Origin: Agathobacter rectalis ATCC 33656
GTDB lineage: Bacteria > Bacillota > Clostridia > Lachnospirales > Lachnospiraceae
Assembly (NCBI RefSeq): GCF_000020605.1
Contig: NC_012781.1
Span: 139,001-203,000 of the forward strand
Reading direction: 5' to 3'
DNA: 64,000 bases
Below the pieces are notes generated by a model. It had not been told where the DNA came from. It searched no databases and worked only from the letters and a program-made list of their open reading frames with translations. Positions 63,301 to 64,000 of this stretch are shown piece by piece. Position 1 is the stretch's first letter; each line of letters starts with the position of its first letter. The translations under genes and the position numbers were made by a program.

Positions 63301-64000
63301 ATGTATTTTGAATTAAAAGAAAACCGGCCACACGGCACACCGGAAAATCCGTTCAGCCAATACCATATCAGTGATGTAAAACGTGCATTCCAGATTCCGG
63401 TACACTGGCACGATGAGCTGGAAATTATATATGTAAAGCAAGGCAAGCTGCATGTGACCATATCAGGTGAAAACTATATAGGAAGCCCAAAGGATGCATT
63501 TGTGGTATCTCCGGGCAGTCTGCATTTAATGGGCTCGCCGACAGGAGATGCAGATTATTACACGTTTCTGTTTCCTCTTGAATATATATCATTTCAGACG
63601 GACGATCTCATGGAAAAATCAATCCTATCCCCTCTCAAACGAGGCAGACTTATGATTAGTCCTCAGATAAATGATACAGCAGCAGATATATGCGAGCGGC
63701 TGATAGAGATAAATGAACAGATATCAGGGAAAAACGCAGAAAAAACAGATGCTGCAAATATAGAGGCGCAATTTGAGACAAAAATAACTCTCATCAAATT
63801 CATCCGGAAAATGTGGAGAAATGGTCTGATTCTGGAAAATGGCACAAATGGCACCAACACAACAGAAAAAGAAATGATAACGTATATCCGGCAAAACTAT
63901 ACAAGGGAAATTTCACTGAAGGAATTTGGTGCACAGTTTCATTTGTCAGAAAAATACATATCACGCTACTTTAAAGAGCATTTTCATATTACTCTGTCAC
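63301..64000 (+). CDS. AraC-family transcriptional regulator (cut by window end)
   Basis: An open frame from ATG 63301 to the window end (233 codons). The N-terminal cupin-like domain shows FQIPVHWHDELEIIYVKQGKLHVTISGENY (about 33-62) and AFVVSPGSLHLMGSP, the usual sugar or drug sensor of AraC proteins. The start of the helix-turn-helix domain is visible as MITYIRQNYTREISLKEFGAQFHLSEKYISRYFKEHF (about 191-227). The second helix-turn-helix is beyond the window. AAGGA lies before the start. It is divergent from the MATE gene and may control it. Confidence 0.88.
   Translation, partial: MYFELKENRPHGTPENPFSQYHISDVKRAFQIPVHWHDELEIIYVKQGKLHVTISGENYIGSPKDAFVVSPGSLHLMGSPTGDADYYTFLFPLEYISFQTDDLMEKSILSPLKRGRLMISPQINDTAADICERLIEINEQISGKNAEKTDAANIEAQFETKITLIKFIRKMWRNGLILENGTNGTNTTEKEMITYIRQNYTREISLKEFGAQFHLSEKYISRYFKEHFHITLS

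Overview
The window looks like a chromosomal segment of a gut Lachnospiraceae bacterium (Agathobacter/Eubacterium rectale or Roseburia-like). The signs are low-to-moderate GC, strong AGGAGG ribosome-binding sites, Tyr T-box leaders, polar amino-acid and TrpXYZ-like ABC operons, LUD/PucR/CstA/DegV genes and large serine recombinases. The species is inferred from gene content only.

Layout. 1-5664: backbone with an FtsX-type ABC exporter, a chemotaxis receptor, a GNAT enzyme and a small hypothetical gene. 5661-28752: a DEAD/DEAH-DUF3427 helicase gene split in two. Its first 43 codons remain at 5661-5792 and the part from Walker A onward at 26392-28752. The roughly 20.6 kb between them is an AT-rich nested defence island.

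The island has two layers. Layer one (about 5793-20100) is a restriction-modification operon behind a near-consensus promoter. It holds a MutL/MORC-type system (Z1 helicase, GHKL ATPase, unknown protein, DUF6339-like protein, C5 methyltransferase, DUF4420 PD-(D/E)XK nuclease), a second C5 methyltransferase with an HNH nuclease, an HTH regulator, a Vsr endonuclease, a frameshifted winged-helix gene, and an EcoRII-type pair whose methyltransferase carries a ribbon-helix-helix head. Layer two (about 20393-26366) looks like a separate mobile element bounded by a 16-bp direct repeat. It carries a highly structured RNA-like region, a large serine recombinase, a Kiwa system (kwaA, kwaB), an unassigned PD-(D/E)XK protein and a tRNA-like sequence whose anticodon arm is closed by a 4-nt loop.

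28749-31795: the helicase partner Nudix gene, followed by a mosaic in which the Nudix 3' end is repeated three times, each time in front of different cargo (ArsC-like and zinc-ribbon genes; a DUF1016 nuclease; a small conserved gene and a lone receiver domain). 31798-53356: ordinary backbone, including LUD, PucR, a polar amino-acid ABC operon, a cytidylate-kinase-like gene, a TrpXYZ-like operon, tyrS with a Tyr T-box, a BASS-family transporter that also sits behind a Tyr-type T-box, CstA, DegV, endonuclease IV, cardiolipin synthase and acylphosphatase.

53470-61495: accessory material, with a PIN/Phd toxin-antitoxin pair, a decayed serine recombinase, and an AT-rich block with a LytTR/GHKL two-component system divergent from a secreted protein and an ABC-2 exporter. 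The window closes with a MATE exporter and an AraC-type regulator cut by the window end.
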